A DNA stretch of 64,000 nt from Duganella phyllosphaerae. GTDB lineage: Bacteria; Pseudomonadota; Gammaproteobacteria; Burkholderiales; Burkholderiaceae_D. Position numbers and translations under genes: made by a program. Numbering within the stretch: the first letter of the stretch is position 1; every line of letters starts with the position of its first letter. Below, piece after piece: positions 33,124 to 44,434 of this stretch. Where the stretch lies: contig NZ_LROM01000147.1 of NCBI RefSeq assembly GCF_001758785.1, forward strand, positions 62,001-126,000. The letters run 5' to 3'. The notes below the pieces were generated by a model, which worked only from the letters and a program-made list of their open reading frames with translations, ran no database searches and was not told the origin of the DNA.

Positions 33124-34536
33124 TCAGTTACTTTTTTTGCGGTTCCTGCTCTTGATCGAATCGCGCGACACGCGCGCCTTGACCAGCGACACGGGGCCGG
33201 ACTTGCTGCCGGCATTGGCGCCGGCGCGCTTGTAACCGGACTTGCCGACGGTGCGCTCGGGTTCGAAGGCGACGGTGGCGTTATCGGCCACTTCCGGTGC
33301 GATGTCGCTATAGGTGCCGGTGGAGATTTTCGGCACCAGGATGGTGGAGCCGGCCTTGAGCAGCGAGCGCTGCGGCAAATTGTTGGCCTGGCGGATCACG
33401 TCCGGGGTAGTGTGGAAGCGCGATGCCAGCGAGCTGATGTTTTCTTTGGCGCTGGTAATCTTGTGCACGGTCCAGGTGGACAAGTCCTTGCCCCACTGCG
33501 CCAGGTTCAGGTGGAACTTGTCGGCGTTTTCCTTGGGCAGCAAAATCTTGGTCTGCTCGTCGCCGGTAATGACCGGGCGCTTGAACTGCGGATTCAGGGC
33601 CTTGAATTCGTCGATTGACAGTTCGGCCAGTTGGGCGGCAATCGTCATGTCGATATCGCTGGTCTTGTCCACGGCCGTGAAGTAAGGCGTGTTGTCGATG
33701 ATCGGCAGGCTCACGCGGTACTGGGCCGGGTTGCCGATGATGTTTTTCATCGCCTGCAGCTTGGGCACGTACTCGCGCGTTTCGGTCGGCATCAGCGGCG
33801 ACAGGCTCTCGAAATCGGTGGGCTTGCCGGCGGCGCGGTTGCGGGCGACGGCGCGCTGCACCGAGCCCTCGCCCCAGTTGTAGGCGGCCAGCGCCAGTTG
33901 CCAGTCGCCAAACATGTCATACAGGCGCTGCAGGTAGGACAGGGCGGCATCGGTCGATTCCATCACGCCGCGGCGCTCGTCCTTGAAGGCGTCCTGCTTG
34001 AGGTTGAAATCGCGGCCGGTGCCCGGTACGAATTGCCACATGCCGGCAGCGTTGGCGCGCGACAGCGCTTGCGGATTGAAGCCCGATTCGATGAACGGCA
34101 GCAGCGCCAGCTCGGTCGGCATGCCGCGCTTTTCCAGTTCGCTGACCACGTAGAACAGGTAGAGCGAGGCGCGTGCGCTGGTCGTGGCGATGTGGTCGGG
34201 GCGGGCGCTGAGCCAGGTGGTGTTGCGGGTGACCAGTTCGCTGTTCAGGTCGGGGATGGCGTAGCCGCTGCGGATGCGGCCCCAGAGATCTTTTTCGTGG
34301 TATTCATCGTCGGCCCGGGCCGGTTTGCTGGCCTTGAGCGAGGCGGCGACGTCGAGGGCGGGATTTTTTTGCAGGGAAGGCAGGGTGCTGAGCGTGGCAG
34401 CGGAAATCGGTGTCAGGACGTGAGCGTCGTCGAGGTCGTGTTCGAGAGCGTGGCTGGCAAAAGGGGCCAGCAGGGCCACGAGGGCGGCCAGGGCGGCTGT
34501 CTTGGCTGTATGTTTACTACGGTTGCTTGCTTGCAT
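33124..34536 (-). CDS. mltD: Membrane-bound lytic murein transglycosylase D (LysM)
   Basis: A 470-residue exported enzyme that cleaves peptidoglycan glycan strands to 1,6-anhydro products. The signal peptide ends at SHALEH (about residue 30). The SLT domain has the catalytic Glu in LLPFIESGFNPQALSRANAAGMWQF (about 150-175) and a later LALAAYNWGEGSVQRAV. One clear LysM-like repeat lies at about 370-420 (WTVHKITSAKENISSLASRFHTTPDVIRQANNL). There is no lipobox cysteine, unlike E. coli MltD, so it is probably periplasmic. The C-terminus is Lys/Arg-rich. Confidence 0.9.
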   Translation of the reverse strand: MQASNRSKHTAKTAALAALVALLAPFASHALEHDLDDAHVLTPISAATLSTLPSLQKNPALDVAASLKASKPARADDEYHEKDLWGRIRSGYAIPDLNSELVTRNTTWLSARPDHIATTSARASLYLFYVVSELEKRGMPTELALLPFIESGFNPQALSRANAAGMWQFVPGTGRDFNLKQDAFKDERRGVMESTDAALSYLQRLYDMFGDWQLALAAYNWGEGSVQRAVARNRAAGKPTDFESLSPLMPTETREYVPKLQAMKNIIGNPAQYRVSLPIIDNTPYFTAVDKTSDIDMTIAAQLAELSIDEFKALNPQFKRPVITGDEQTKILLPKENADKFHLNLAQWGKDLSTWTVHKITSAKENISSLASRFHTTPDVIRQANNLPQRSLLKAGSTILVPKISTGTYSDIAPEVADNATVAFEPERTVGKSGYKRAGANAGSKSGPVSLVKARVSRDSIKSRNRKKSN

Positions 34537-34765
34537 AGTTTTCCATCGCTGTTGTTAAACCAACATCTAGCGGACCATGAAATAAAGGTGGAGTGTACGA
34601 AGCTCGCCGGAGCACGTCAAGGAATATGTCAATCGCATGACTTGATGATATCGAATAGTTGCCGGCAGATAAGGATGTAATCGCGGCAAAATGCATGAAG
34701 TATCGGCTGCGCCCAAGAGTGCGTACAATCGCGTCTTTGCATAGTTTGATTCAAGGAAACGCATC

Positions 34766-35332
34766 ATGAGCACCACCGCCCCCGTCCTCGACCACGAGGT
34801 AGTTGTCGCCGAGACCGTCCACTGGCTCGAGAAAGCCGTCATCGGCCTGAACCTGTGCCCTTTTGCCAAGGCAGTCCATGTCAAAAAACAGGTTCGCTAC
34901 GTGGTGAGCGAGGCGACCACGCCGGAAGCGCTGCTGGAAAAGCTGATGGAAGAGCTGGAACACCTGGCCGAAGCCGACCCGGAGAAAATCGACACCACGC
35001 TGATCATCCATCCGTACGTGCTGAAAGACTTCGAAGACTACAACGAGTTCCTCGACGTGGCCGATGCTGCGCTGGAAGACATGGACCTCGACGGCATCCT
35101 GCAGGTGGCCAGCTTTCACCCTGACTACCAGTTCGCCGACACCGACAAGAACGATATCGAGAACTACACCAACCGCACGCCGTACCCCACCTTGCACCTG
35201 CTGCGCGAAGAGAGCATCGACCGCGCGGTGGAAGCATTCCCGGAAGCGGCCGAGATTTTCGAGAAGAACATGGACACCATCCGCGCCCTGGGTCACGACG
35301 GCTGGGACAAGCTGATGGCCGACAAGGCATGA
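34766..35332 (+). CDS. DUF1415 domain-containing protein
   Basis: A 188-residue protein of the DUF1415 family, unknown function. Diagnostic parts are ETVHWLEKAVIGLNLCPFAKAV, LIIHPYVLKDFEDYNEFLDVAD, LQVASFHPDYQFAD and NYTNRTPYPTLHLLREESIDRAV. The Cys in NLCPFAK and several conserved His/Asp residues suggest a possible metal or redox site; that is speculation. An AAGGA site precedes the ATG, and a TACAAT at 34724-34729 could be the -10. It overlaps the next small gene by 4 nt (ATGA), forming a two-gene operon. Confidence 0.92.
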   Translation: MSTTAPVLDHEVVVAETVHWLEKAVIGLNLCPFAKAVHVKKQVRYVVSEATTPEALLEKLMEELEHLAEADPEKIDTTLIIHPYVLKDFEDYNEFLDVADAALEDMDLDGILQVASFHPDYQFADTDKNDIENYTNRTPYPTLHLLREESIDRAVEAFPEAAEIFEKNMDTIRALGHDGWDKLMADKA

Positions 35333-35529
35333 GCACAGGCAGCGACAAGTTGCCCGAACGCCCGGACACGCCGTGCGTAGCGGTGTGTTCCACCACCTTC
35401 GACGACGTGTGCAGAGGGTGCGGGCGCACCGTGGTCGAGGTGGCGCACTGGGTCTCGATGACGGCCGAGCAGAAAGAACTGGTGTGGCAACGCATCCTGG
35501 CGCAGGGCTACCCGCGCCGGAACAAATAA
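35329..35529 (+). CDS. DUF1289 domain-containing protein
   Basis: A 66-residue protein of the DUF1289 family. Cysteines in DTPCVAVCSTTFDDVCRGCGRT (about residues 13-34) form a C-x3-C-x7-C-x2-C pattern that probably binds a metal ion, followed by the family's W(V/I)xMTAEQKELVWQRI helix. It is translationally coupled to the DUF1415 gene through ATGA. DUF1289 proteins are small, often fused or adjacent to unrelated enzymes, and no function is established. Confidence 0.92.
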   Translation: MSTGSDKLPERPDTPCVAVCSTTFDDVCRGCGRTVVEVAHWVSMTAEQKELVWQRILAQGYPRRNK

Positions 35530-35542
35530 ACCGCTATCACTA

Positions 35543-36052
35543 TCAATAAGTACCGATGTAATCTTTCTTGCCCACCTCGACACCGTTATGGCGCAGGATG
35601 TCGTACGCGGTGGTGGCGTGGAAGTAGAAGTGCGGCAGGGCGTAGTGGAACAAATAGGTCTGGCCGGTGAAGTGCTTGGTCTTTTCGCCGCTGCCGGTGG
35701 TGATCGCGCGGGTTTCGCTGCCTTCGATGGCGTCTTGCGGCACGCTGTCGATGTAGGCCAGGGTTTTCTCGATACGCGCTTTCAGTTCGGCAAACGTCAC
35801 TTCCTTGTCGTCATACGACGGCACGTCCAGGCCGCCGAGGCGGGCAGCTGCGCCCTTGGCGAAATCGCAGGCGATCTGCACCTGGCGGGTGAACGGCAGC
35901 ATGTCCGGGAACAAGCGGTACTGCAGCAGTGCGTTCGGGTCGATCTTCTTGTCGGCGATGTGCGCTTCGGCCTTGCCCAGGATGGTGTGCAGGCTGTTGA
36001 GAATCTGCTTGAATGCTGGAATGGAGGCGGAGTAGATCGAAAAAGTGGTCAT
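35543..36052 (-). CDS. DUF1993 domain-containing protein
   Basis: A 169-residue protein of the DUF1993 family (DinB-like fold, function unknown). Family parts are SIYSASIPAFKQILNSLHTILGKAEAH, LLQYRLFPDMLPFTRQVQIACDFAKGAAARL and the C-terminal YLFHYALPHFYFHATTAYDILRHNGVEVGKKDYIG. The ATG at 36052 follows an AAAGTCCC stretch with only a weak ribosome site. It is the typical, well-conserved version; the copy at 11010-11507 is more diverged. It converges on the DUF1289 gene and diverges from the GGDEF-EAL gene. Confidence 0.92.
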   Translation of the reverse strand: MTTFSIYSASIPAFKQILNSLHTILGKAEAHIADKKIDPNALLQYRLFPDMLPFTRQVQIACDFAKGAAARLGGLDVPSYDDKEVTFAELKARIEKTLAYIDSVPQDAIEGSETRAITTGSGEKTKHFTGQTYLFHYALPHFYFHATTAYDILRHNGVEVGKKDYIGTY

Positions 36053-36251
36053 TGGGACTTTCCGTATGTTGACAGGGAGCCGCGATATTAGCCTGTCGTC
36101 ACGATTTTTGCTTGCCGGGCCGTTTTTTGATGCTGGTTTGCGTGCATAATTCCGAAAGGTAATATTCTGCAACGCTCACCGACACACTCCAAGACGATGC
36201 CCATTCTTTTCCTTCTGCGTCACGCGATACCGTTACAGTGCTCGTCCGTGC

Positions 36252-39200
36252 ATGGGTAAGGCCATCGATCGCATGCGGGTCCGGCTCGGTACCCTGCGCG
36301 GCTTGCCGCGTTCGTCTATCTATGGCGCGCTGCTGGCAGTCGTGTTCGGCGGCCTGGTGGTGCCGGCCGCCATCGGCAGCTATGTGCTGATCGGCGTGCA
36401 CGAAAAGGCATCGGCGCGCATCGCCCTTAACGAAGCGCTGCAACGCAATGCCGACATCCTGGCGCTGGGTATGCAGGAGTCGCTGTGGAACATGAACACC
36501 GAATCGGCCCATTCGCTGGTCGAATCGGTCATGCGCGACAAATCGGTGGTGCGGGTGGAGGTGATGGGCCAGGCCGACGCCCAGTTCATGCATGTCGATT
36601 CGCCGCGCAAACCCACCGGCACCATCACCCGCGCCGAGCGCGACATCACCGTTCGCGGCGAACGCATCGGCCGCATCACGGTCGAAATGGACGACGCCCG
36701 CAGCCTGCAGGACCTGCGCGAAAAACAATGGTCGTACTTGCTGGTGCTCGCCGGCCAGTTGATGGTGTCGCTGGTGCTGATCGTGCTGTTTCTGAACGCG
36801 CGCCTGATCCGGCCGCTGCGCAAGCTCACCGGCTTTTCCGACCGCCTGTCGCGCGGCGACTTCGATACCCAGCTCACCGTGCGCGGCCGCGACGAACTGG
36901 GCCGGCTGGCGCTGCAACTGGAGCAGATGCGGGTGGCGATCAAGCACCTGTTCGAAGATATCGGCCAGCGCGAGGAGCGCTTCCGCTCCATCGTCACCCA
37001 GGTGCCCGGCGCGGTGTTCCGCTACCGGCCCGACGGCCCGGTCGACTTCGTCTCCGACGCCATCGAGGAAATCTCCGGCTATCCGGCCAGCCATTTCATG
37101 CGCGGCGCCACCGACGCCTGGACCAACCTGATCGCGCCCGACGACCGCAAGCGCCACCGCCGCACGGTGGCCGAGGCGATCGCCAGCGGCAAGCCGTACC
37201 AGGTCGAATACCGCATCGTCGATGCCCTGGGCGCCGAGCGCTGGCTGGCGGAAAACGGCCAGCCGCAGGGTAGCCGGGATCTCGGCCAGACCTGGGTGGA
37301 CGGCATCATGGCCGACATCAGCGAACGCAAACACAATGAAATGCGCATCGAGGCCCTGCTGGCCGAGCAGAGCGCGATTCTCGACAACGTGATGTTCGGC
37401 GTGATGTTCGTGCGTCGCCGCCACATTGTCTCGGTCAACCGCCGCTGCGAAGAACTGTTCGGCTACCCGCCGGGCGAGATGGTGGGTTCCTCGACGTCGA
37501 TCCTGTTCCCCACTGCATTCGATTTCGAAGCGGCCGGCGCGCGCCAGTATCCGTCGCTGTCCGAAGGCGACTACTTCAGCGAGGAGCGCCATTACCTGCG
37601 CCAGGACGGCAGCTCGTTCTGGTGCATGGTGAGCGGCTATGCGCTCGACCACAAGCGCGCCAACGAGGGCAGCATCTGGGTGTACGCCGACATCACCGAG
37701 CGCAAGGAAGCCGAGGAAAAGCTGCGCCTCTCGGCCACCGTGATCGAGCATATTGCCGACGGCGTGGTGGTGCTCGATGCGCAAGGCACCATCGTCACCG
37801 TCAACCCGGCCTTCACCCAGATCACCGGCTACACGGCGCAGGACGCGATCGGCCACGACTACACGCTCACGCGCTCCGGCCGCCACGAGCAGGCCTTCTA
37901 CGAGGAGATGTGGCGCGAACAGATGGACACCGGCTTCTGGCAGGGCGAGCTGTGGAACCGCCGCAAGAGCGGCGACATCTATCTCGAGTGGCTGACGGTG
38001 AGCGCGGTACGCGACAGCCGTGGCCGCGCCACGCATTACGTGGGCGTGTTCAGCGACATCACGCGGGCCAAGGAATCGCAGGAAAAGCTCGACCACCTGG
38101 CGCACCACGATCCGCTCACCGCGCTGCCCAACCGGCTGCTGTTCAACGACCGTCTGCAGCACGCGTTGCAGCGCGCCGCCCGCGACGGCGAACAACTGGC
38201 GCTGCTGTTCATCGACCTGGACCGCTTCAAGAACGTCAACGACACGCTGGGCCACCATATCGGCGACGAACTGCTCAAGCAGGTGGCGCACGCACTGCTC
38301 GACCGCCTGCGCGAGGGCGACACGCTGGCGCGCCTGGGCGGCGACGAATTCATCGTCCTGCTGGAAAACGTCGGCAACCATTACGGTCCGGCGCAGGTGG
38401 CCGAGAAGCTGGTGCAGATGTTCGACCAGCCGTTCCAGGTGGCCGGCCACGAACTGTTCGTCACGTGCAGCGTGGGCATCAGCCTGTTCCCGGACGATGC
38501 GGGCGACCTCAATATGCTGATCCGCAATGCCGACGTGGCCATGTACCAGGCCAAGGCGCGCGGGCGCAACGGCTACAGTTTTTACATGCCGTCGATGACG
38601 GGCGAGGGCGTCGAGCGCCTGCGCCTGGAAACCTACCTGCGCCGCTCGATCGAAAAGAACGAGATCTTCCTGACCTACCAGCCGCAAGTCGAAATCGATA
38701 CCGGCCGCCTGATCGGCGTGGAAGCGCTGGTGCGCTGGAACCACCCGGAACTGGGCCTGGTGCCGCCGGTGCGCTTCATTCCGCTGGCCGAGGATACGGG
38801 CTTCATCAACCAGCTCGGTGAATGGGTGCTGCAAGAGGCTTGCCGGCAGATGAACCGCTGGCAGGCGGCCGGCCTGCTCGTGCCCAAGATGGCGGTGAAC
38901 CTGTCGGCGCGCCAGTTCGAGCGCGGCGGCATCGTCGCCCTGGTGGCCGACACCCTGGCCGACACCGGACTGGCGCCGCAGCGCCTGCAACTGGAAGTGA
39001 CCGAGTCGGTGATCATGAATACCGGCGACGCCATGGTCTTCATCAACGATCTGCACGCGATCGGCGTGGCGCTGGCGATCGACGATTTCGGCACCGGCTA
39101 TTCGTCGCTGGCGTACCTGAAGCAGCTGCCGGTGCAAACGCTCAAGATCGACCGCTCGTTCATCAAGGATATCTCCACCGACGCCAACGACGAGGCAATT

Positions 39201-39366
39201 GCGATCGCCATCATCCAGCTCGGCAAAAGCATGAATCTGTCGGTGATTGCCGAAGGCGTGGAGACCGAGGAGCAGGCCGCCTTCCTGCTGCGCCACGGCT
39301 GCCGCCTGGCGCAGGGCTATTTGTACGGCAAGCCACTGAGCCCGCAAGAAGTGCTGGAGCGCTGGC

Positions 39367-39374
<8 letters not shown>
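36252..39374 (+). CDS. Membrane PAS-GGDEF-EAL cyclic-di-GMP signalling protein
   Basis: A 1040-residue inner-membrane protein. Order: TM helix (about 22-45), periplasmic sensor region (about 46-155, with an LNEALQRNADILALGMQESLWNMN segment), second TM (about 160-182), HAMP (about 183-235), three PAS/PAC units (about 240-365, 375-480, 490-610), GGDEF (about 620-780) and EAL (about 790-1040). Both catalytic signatures look intact: RLGGDEF near 694-700 and VEALVRW near 823, with IDDFGTGYSSL. It could therefore both make and degrade c-di-GMP, as is common, and which activity dominates cannot be told. Its end overlaps the molybdenum-enzyme gene by 8 nt. The ATG lacks a good ribosome site. Confidence 0.9.
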
Positions 39375-41637
<2,263 letters not shown>

Positions 41638-41643
<6 letters not shown>

Positions 41644-42066
41644 CAGGGCGTTGCGCAGCAGCGCGCGCAGGTTGCATTCGCGCTGCCAGCGCGCGCGTTC
41701 CTCGCTGTTGACGATCATCTCGGTCATGTCGGCGTCTGAGATCTCGGTTTGCGCCTGCACCAGCCGGTGCGCCAGCGCCGGGTCGGGCAGCATGGTGCCG
41801 AAGAACGCCACCAGCTCGTGGTGCTGGATCAGCAGGGTGGGGAAGTTTTCCACGTCGAGGTCGCCGACGATATCGGCGTGGTCTTCGATGTCGATCCACA
41901 GGAACAGCTTGTCCGGGTGGCGCGCGGCCACGCTCTCGAAACTGGCCTGGTAACTGTCGCAGGTGCCGCACCAGGCCGCGCACAGGCAGGCGACGATCCA
42001 GCAGTCGCCGGCCAGCGCGGCCGCCACCTGTTCGCGGTTGTCGGAGTTGAGTGTAATGCTGTGCAT
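41638..42066 (-). CDS. Thioredoxin family protein
   Basis: A 142-residue thioredoxin-fold protein. The redox motif is CAAWCGTCDSY (WCGTC, an unusual CxxC dipeptide Gly-Thr instead of Gly-Pro) at about residues 33-43, and the cis-Pro loop is VENFPTLLI. There is no signal peptide, so it is cytoplasmic. I start at MHSITLNSDNREQ (42066); an upstream in-frame ATG would add 27 atypical residues. Its 3' end overlaps the convergent molybdenum-enzyme gene by 6 nt, so antisense interference is possible. The C-terminal Arg/Leu-rich tail (about 30 residues) is not part of the fold. Confidence 0.85.
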
Positions 42067-42154
42067 GGTGTTGGCGACGTTCTCGGCGTTCTCGGCGGTG
42101 CAAAGGACGTATTTTACATCCGGGCGCAGGGTCGCGCCGGCCGGCATGCCGGGT

Positions 42155-42160
42155 TAAAAT
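42155..42160 (+). promoter_or_regulatory. -10 element abutting the tsaB start
   Basis: TAAAAT ends 5 nt before the tsaB ATG at 42166. The spacing puts the transcript start at the start codon, as for senA and the DUF3297 gene. No separate Shine-Dalgarno site is possible downstream of such a start. Confidence 0.45.
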
Positions 42161-42165
42161 GCGGG

Positions 42166-42924
42166 ATGCCTACAATTTCCACCCCTCCCACCACCATTGT
42201 CGCCATCGAAACCTCGTCCGAGGCGGCCTCGGTCGCCCTGTTGCGCGGCGACACCGTGATCAGCCGCGCGTCCTCGGGCGTGCGTACCCATTCGCAGTCG
42301 GTCCTGCCGATGATCCAGGAATTGCTGGCCGAAGCCGGCATCAGCCTCAAGGACTGCAGCGCGATTGCCTTCGGCGCCGGCCCCGGCTCGTTTACCGGCG
42401 TGCGCACGGCTTGCGGCGTGGCCCAGGGCCTGGCCTTCGGCGCCAACCTGCCGGTGGTGCCGGTGGTCACGCTCGACGCCATGGCCCTGGCCTGCCACCA
42501 GCGCCATGGCGCTGCCGACGTGGTGGCCGTGCTCGATGCGCGCATGGGCGAGGTGTATTGGGCGCAATATCGTTTCGATGGTGCTGCCGTGGGCGCACCG
42601 CAGCTGGTGCAGCCAGCTGTGCTGTCGGCGCCGGATGCGGTGCAGGCGCACGGTGCGCCGGTGTTCTGCGGCAATGGCTTGTCGGCGTATGCCGAGGCGT
42701 TTGCCGGTGTTGCCGAGGTTTATGCTGACGTGATGCCCCATGCCGAACAGATCGCCCAGCTGGCCAGCCTGGCGCTGGCCGCCGGCCGCACGGTGACGGC
42801 GGCCGAAGCACAGCCGCTGTATCTGCGTAACAAGGTTGCCTATACCCAGGCCGAGCGGCGCGACATCAATGCTGAAAAGGCCGACAAGGCCGACAAGGCT
42901 GCCAAAGCGGCGGGGGGCGCATGA
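42166..42924 (+). CDS. tsaB: tRNA threonylcarbamoyladenosine biosynthesis protein TsaB
   Basis: A 252-residue ASKHA-fold protein that partners TsaD and TsaE to install the t6A modification at position 37 of ANN-decoding tRNAs. Diagnostic parts are IVAIETSSEAASVALLRGD at the N-terminus, the AFGAGPGSFTGVRTACGVAQGLAFG segment at about 65-90 and VLDARMGEVYWAQY. The C-terminal tail is rich in Lys/Ala/Asp (ADKADKAAKAAGGA), a low-complexity extension. The stop overlaps rimI by 4 nt, starting a four-gene coupled operon (tsaB-rimI-UDG-DUF1853). Confidence 0.95.
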   Translation: MPTISTPPTTIVAIETSSEAASVALLRGDTVISRASSGVRTHSQSVLPMIQELLAEAGISLKDCSAIAFGAGPGSFTGVRTACGVAQGLAFGANLPVVPVVTLDAMALACHQRHGAADVVAVLDARMGEVYWAQYRFDGAAVGAPQLVQPAVLSAPDAVQAHGAPVFCGNGLSAYAEAFAGVAEVYADVMPHAEQIAQLASLALAAGRTVTAAEAQPLYLRNKVAYTQAERRDINAEKADKADKAAKAAGGA

Positions 42925-43391
42925 AGCAGGCGTGGGACCTGGCGCGGCTGCGCTACGAGCCGATGCAGCGCGCCGACCTGGGCGAGGTGCTGGCGCTCGA
43001 ACAGAGCGTGTATCCGTACCCGTGGAGCATGGCCAATTTTGCCGATTCGCTCGACAGCGGCTACCAGGCCTGGGTGCTGCGCGACCAGGGCGGGGCGCTG
43101 CTCGGCTATTTCCTGGTGATGCCGATGGTCGATGAGGTACACCTGCTCAACGTGGCGGTGGCGGCGGACCGGCAGGGCCAGGGGCTCGGCCACCTGTTGC
43201 TGAACCAGTCGGTAGCCTGCGCGCGCGGGCTCGGCATGGCGTCGGTGCTGCTGGAAGTACGGCCGTCCAACACGCGCGCGCTCGCCATTTACGAACGCTA
43301 CGGATTCAAACAGATCGGTCGCCGCAAGGGTTACTACCCGGCAGCGAACCAGTTACGCGAGGACGCCATCGTGATGCGGTTCGACGTATGA
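42921..43391 (+). CDS. rimI: Ribosomal protein S18-alanine N-acetyltransferase RimI
   Basis: A 156-residue GNAT acetyltransferase. The tsaB neighbour and the sequence (LEQSVYPYPWSMANFADSLDSGYQAWVL, VHLLNVAVAADRQGQGLGHLLLN, LEVRPSNTRALAIYERYGFKQIGRRKGYYP) identify RimI, which acetylates the N-terminal alanine of ribosomal protein S18. The acetyl-CoA loop is RQGQGLG. It overlaps tsaB and the downstream UDG gene by 4 nt each, so all are translated from one message. Confidence 0.94.
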   Translation: MKQAWDLARLRYEPMQRADLGEVLALEQSVYPYPWSMANFADSLDSGYQAWVLRDQGGALLGYFLVMPMVDEVHLLNVAVAADRQGQGLGHLLLNQSVACARGLGMASVLLEVRPSNTRALAIYERYGFKQIGRRKGYYPAANQLREDAIVMRFDV

Positions 43392-44434
43392 CTATCTCGC
43401 CCCGCAATGCGGTGTTCCTGGAAGAAATGGGCGTGGGTGCGCTGTGGAAATTGCGCGCTGCCGGCACGGGGTTCGAGCCCGGCGATCGTGGCGATGCTGC
43501 TGCCGACGCAGCAGCGCAGGCCGAGGGCATGGCCACGTCTGAGGTTGCCATGCCGGCTGCACCAGTCCGGCCGCCGGCAGCTGGGCCGGTGCCCGCCACG
43601 CCTGCGCCAGTCACCTGGTCACAGGCAGTCGAACAGGCGCAAGCGACAGACGCACCAGCTCACCCTGCGGCCCCCGCATCGGCGCCAGCATCCATGCAGA
43701 CACCGGCGCCTGAACCGGCCTCGTCCCGGCCACCGTTGCCGGCGCCGCATCCGGCCACGTCGCCAGTGGTCGCCTCCGACGACGAATCGACCGCCTGGTT
43801 CGACGACGTGCCTGCGGCCACGCCGCCACCGCCCGTGCGTCCGCGCCCGGTGCAGCCGGTGTCCGACGCAGCCATCGCCACGATGGACTGGCCGGCCTTG
43901 CAGGCGGCGGTATCGAACTGCACCCGTTGTCCGCTCGCTGCCACCCGCCGCAACGCCGTCAACGGTCGTGGCCCGGAGCAGGCAGCCTGGCTGGCGATCG
44001 CCGCCGCGCCCTCGGCGCTGGACGAGACCGAAATCAGCCCACTGGCGGGCGACGCCGGCCAGTTGCTGGGCAATATGTTCAAGGCCATCGCCCTCAAGCC
44101 GGAGGCCGACGTGTATGTCACGCACCTGGTCAAATGCCGGCCGGCTGCCGATGATGGCGCCCAGCGCAATCCGACCGCCGACGAACTGACCGCCTGCCGG
44201 CCCTTCCTCGACCGCGAACTGGCGCTCACCGGCGCCACCATGGCCATGACCTTCGGCCAGTTCGCCGCCAAGGGCCTGATGATGGGCCCGGCGGCACGCG
44301 GCAAGGTCATGCGCTACGGCGACGCCAATCTGCCAGTGGTGGCCACCTACCACCCGGACGATTTGCTGGCGCGCCCCGAGGACAAGGCCAAGGCCTGGGG
44401 CGACCTGTGCCTGGCCAGGACCGCTCTTGGCTGA
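43388..44434 (+). CDS. Family 4-like uracil-DNA glycosylase with degenerate active-site motif
   Basis: A 348-residue protein. The N-terminus (SPRNAVFLEEMGVGALWKL) and the C-terminal domain (about 160-348) match betaproteobacterial family 4 uracil-DNA glycosylases, which remove uracil from DNA. The four cysteines expected for the iron-sulfur cluster are present (CTRCP, KCRP, ACRPFL), and a YHPDDLL motif is intact. However, the usual GEAPG/GEGPG motif is replaced by AAAPS near residue 202, so the key Glu is missing and activity is doubtful. A roughly 120-residue Pro/Ala-rich linker separates the two parts. The gene overlaps both neighbours. Confidence 0.82.
   Translation: MTISPRNAVFLEEMGVGALWKLRAAGTGFEPGDRGDAAADAAAQAEGMATSEVAMPAAPVRPPAAGPVPATPAPVTWSQAVEQAQATDAPAHPAAPASAPASMQTPAPEPASSRPPLPAPHPATSPVVASDDESTAWFDDVPAATPPPPVRPRPVQPVSDAAIATMDWPALQAAVSNCTRCPLAATRRNAVNGRGPEQAAWLAIAAAPSALDETEISPLAGDAGQLLGNMFKAIALKPEADVYVTHLVKCRPAADDGAQRNPTADELTACRPFLDRELALTGATMAMTFGQFAAKGLMMGPAARGKVMRYGDANLPVVATYHPDDLLARPEDKAKAWGDLCLARTALG

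Noticed and set aside
34567..34884. A minus-strand frame between mltD and the DUF1415 gene
   Set aside because: It runs into the DUF1415 coding region on the other strand and has no ribosome site.
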